A DNA stretch of 64,000 nucleotides, taken from Aurelia coerulea (lineage: Eukaryota; Cnidaria; Scyphozoa; Semaeostomeae; Ulmaridae). The notes beneath the pieces are model-generated. The model saw nothing but the letters and a program-made list of their open reading frames with translations, made no database searches and was not told the origin of the DNA. Shown piece by piece: positions 62,515 to 64,000 of the stretch (positions are counted from its first letter, which is position 1; the number at the start of each line of letters is the position of its first letter). Where the stretch lies: positions 41,548,663-41,612,662 of the forward strand of contig CM076943.1 of assembly GCA_039566865.1 (NCBI GenBank), written 5' to 3'. The translations under genes and the position numbers were made by a program.

Positions 62515-63498
62515 TTGATGAATTTGTGTTTTCAACTACACTCAATATCCATGGAAAAGACAAACATAGTAAAGGCTATCTATCAAGCCATCCTGAAGAT
62601 CAGAGCTGGCCATAATCGACCGCATGCAGAAAATATTTCCAAAGCCGCCGCCAAGAGTCTTGGCCTAACCAAGGAGCAAGTCAAGAAGCACCTTGAATCT
62701 CTTGTTGAAACCGGCGCGGTTTACATTTCCCAGACAACGAAGGGTGATGATTCTTATTTTATTTTGGATGTGAGCAAACTTGGAGTCTGTGATGACAAAG
62801 AACCTGATGGGGAAAATTTTGATTCTGACTGCGGCGACATGGAAAATGATGAATTGGATCTTAGCCTCCACAATATGTTGGAAGGGCGCAGTCCAGTTTC
62901 ACCCTCACGAAGTCCTGACACAGGGTCAGATAGATCGGAATTTCTGATCTTTCTTGATCTTATTTCAAAGTTGACAGATGATGTCAGAGATCTTAACGTG
63001 AAACTGGCTGATTCCTGTAAAAAGAACGAAAAATTGCTTGAAAATAATTATTCGCTTGGTTTGGAAAATTTTAAGCTGAAAGCCCGTAGTAATGAGCTGC
63101 CCCCAAGGGAAGGAGGAGGTGATTGTTCTGTCCATAACAACAATTGTCCTTCAGTTGAAAAGCCTATTATGGAAACACAAAAGAGCAAGATTGTTTACGA
63201 AAGTATTGAAGTGGATGTTAAGAAGAGAAACAATAGGATCCGGCCCAACAAAAAGAGGAGGATGAGAGAAAAGACCAAAGCCACTGAGGCGGTAAATGTA
63301 AACAAGGACGGAGAAAAGTCCAAGACGCCTGATAAAAAGGAAGATTCTGATCATTCCAGCCCTTGTGATGTCCAAATTGAAAAACCGCCCAAACAGCAAC
63401 TCGAGCTGCAGCAACCAGAGCAGATTCCGGAGCTAACAAGGGAAAATTTGCCAACAACAAGCAAAGTTGATACAGCAAAAAGTGCTGAAACGATTTGA
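62515..63498 (+). CDS. LINE ORF1, N-terminal part
   Basis: 327 codons if counted from the first ATG; the Met at 62551 (MEKTNIVKAIYQAILKI) is the more natural start. Residues about 13-80 look like a winged-helix fold (KSLGLTKEQVKKHLESLVETG). Then comes an acidic stretch, a coiled-coil-like part (LISKLTDDVRDLNVKLADS), and a long Lys/Glu/Pro-rich tail with a basic patch (RIRPNKKRRMREKTK). It stops at 63498, just before an SGNH-like segment in the next frame, so it is an ORF1 protein broken by a deletion or frameshift. It binds LINE RNA/DNA in related elements; this is by analogy. Confidence 0.7.
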   Translation: MMNLCFQLHSISMEKTNIVKAIYQAILKIRAGHNRPHAENISKAAAKSLGLTKEQVKKHLESLVETGAVYISQTTKGDDSYFILDVSKLGVCDDKEPDGENFDSDCGDMENDELDLSLHNMLEGRSPVSPSRSPDTGSDRSEFLIFLDLISKLTDDVRDLNVKLADSCKKNEKLLENNYSLGLENFKLKARSNELPPREGGGDCSVHNNNCPSVEKPIMETQKSKIVYESIEVDVKKRNNRIRPNKKRRMREKTKATEAVNVNKDGEKSKTPDKKEDSDHSSPCDVQIEKPPKQQLELQQPEQIPELTRENLPTTSKVDTAKSAETI

Positions 63499-63803
63499 AA
63501 TCCAATAAATCTGAAGTTGAAATTGCAGAGGAAATAGTGAATCTCGCCAAGTCTGTCAAGAATAAGGACATCGAGGTCAAGATTTCTGGTCTCATACCAA
63601 GAGGTGATGGGTTGGAAGCGAAAAGATCAAAAGTTAATCATGTGCTACATGATCTTTGTAATGAGAATGAAATTGAATTTATGGAGCATCTGAATATTGA
63701 CCCTGAGAAACACCTCAATAATAGCAAGATCCATTTGAATAGAAATGGCGATCAGATTTTGGAAAATAATATGTTTATGGGATGTACAAAACACAAGCAT
63801 TGA
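63499..63803 (+). pseudogene. LINE ORF1 C-terminal part, SGNH-like, first half missing
   Basis: LKSNKSEVEIAEEIVNLAK, VKISGLIPRGD, LCNENEIEF and NNSKIHLNRNGDQIL align by eye to the second half of the SGNH segment at 35764-36204 (AQTVAENIAELAQ, VYVSGIVPRVD, GSRLHLNYQG). The block with the GxND motif lies missing at the frame junction. The catalytic D..H pair region is retained as IHLN. Confidence 0.7.
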
Positions 63804-64000
63804 CTCAAAGAACCTTTAGATTCGCAATTTAATATAGATTATGAAAATATGTCTTCTTTGGAAATAGATGGTACTCCTCGCCCTAATATATCTGGTAACA
63901 GTCGCCCCGCGCCTGGCGTGAAATTAGGGTTTCGTAAAGGAATGGTCATTGCATCACTCAATGTTAACAGCCTTCCTGCGCATAAGGATGAGGTGGAAAC
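63804..64000 (+). CDS. start of LINE ORF2 (endonuclease), runs off the window
   Basis: Plus frame continues through PRPNISGNSRPAPGVKLGF, then GMVIASLNVNSLPAHKDEV, the N-terminal block of an APE-type endonuclease (LNVNS with the catalytic Asn). The element continues beyond 64000. Confidence 0.75.

Overview
The window is eukaryotic and almost certainly from a cnidarian, most likely an anthozoan (coral or anemone). It is AT-rich, genes are split by introns with GT/AG borders, ShK-type (ShKT) six-cysteine domains are tandemly amplified, and the repeat content is typical of anthozoan genomes: CR1/L2-like LINEs, hAT, piggyBac-like, THAP/PIF-like and many MITE families. No prokaryotic gene organisation, rRNA gene or CRISPR array was seen.

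Layout. 0-7.4 kb: an unrecognised acidic ORF, a LINE remnant, a large foldback DNA element with a MITE nested in it, a 5'-truncated Ty3/gypsy pol remnant on the minus strand, and another foldback region holding a word-repeat MITE. 7.5-24.0 kb (+): eight recognisable exons of one modular secreted-type gene, the end of a MAM domain followed by eight ShKT domains. Every ShKT exon is phase 1 at both ends, and the last five are recent copies that carry their introns with them. The introns are full of nested transposons. 24-28 kb: foldback and TAGCCTG-type DNA elements. 28.3-36.5 kb (-): an old CR1/L2-like LINE (SGNH-type ORF1, endonuclease-RT ORF2) split inside its RT domain by a younger 4-kb LINE whose ORF carries a 2A-like DIEMNPGP motif. 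36.5-41 kb: nested inverted-repeat elements. 43.4-46.5 kb: a LINE fragment cut by a 2.07-kb hAT element with perfect 8-bp target duplications. 46.8-48.3 kb (+): an intact, apparently intronless 12-TM MFS transporter of the FLVCR/SLC49 type, the only complete host-like gene. 48-54 kb: MITEs, a broken LINE RT and unannotatable DNA. 54.8-62.4 kb: a broken THAP + DDE transposase interrupted by a piggyBac-like MITE, then a second, inverted hAT copy stuffed with nested elements. 62.5-64 kb (+): the start of another LINE, running off the edge.

Host genes. The ShKT gene looks like a secreted or matrix protein; its 5' end (signal peptide, possible protease or other MAM exons) and its 3' end were not found. 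The MFS gene has a MITE just after its stop codon. Nothing suggests that the two genes act together.

Most unusual structure. At least six DNA elements (about 5.7, 20.4, 24.3, 39.8, 50.9 and 59.1 kb) share G-run/C-run ends with a GTACTT-like edge and mostly 8-bp target duplications. Their interiors are built from short repeated words that contain TACC but differ from element to element. All target duplications and empty sites quoted here were read by eye.
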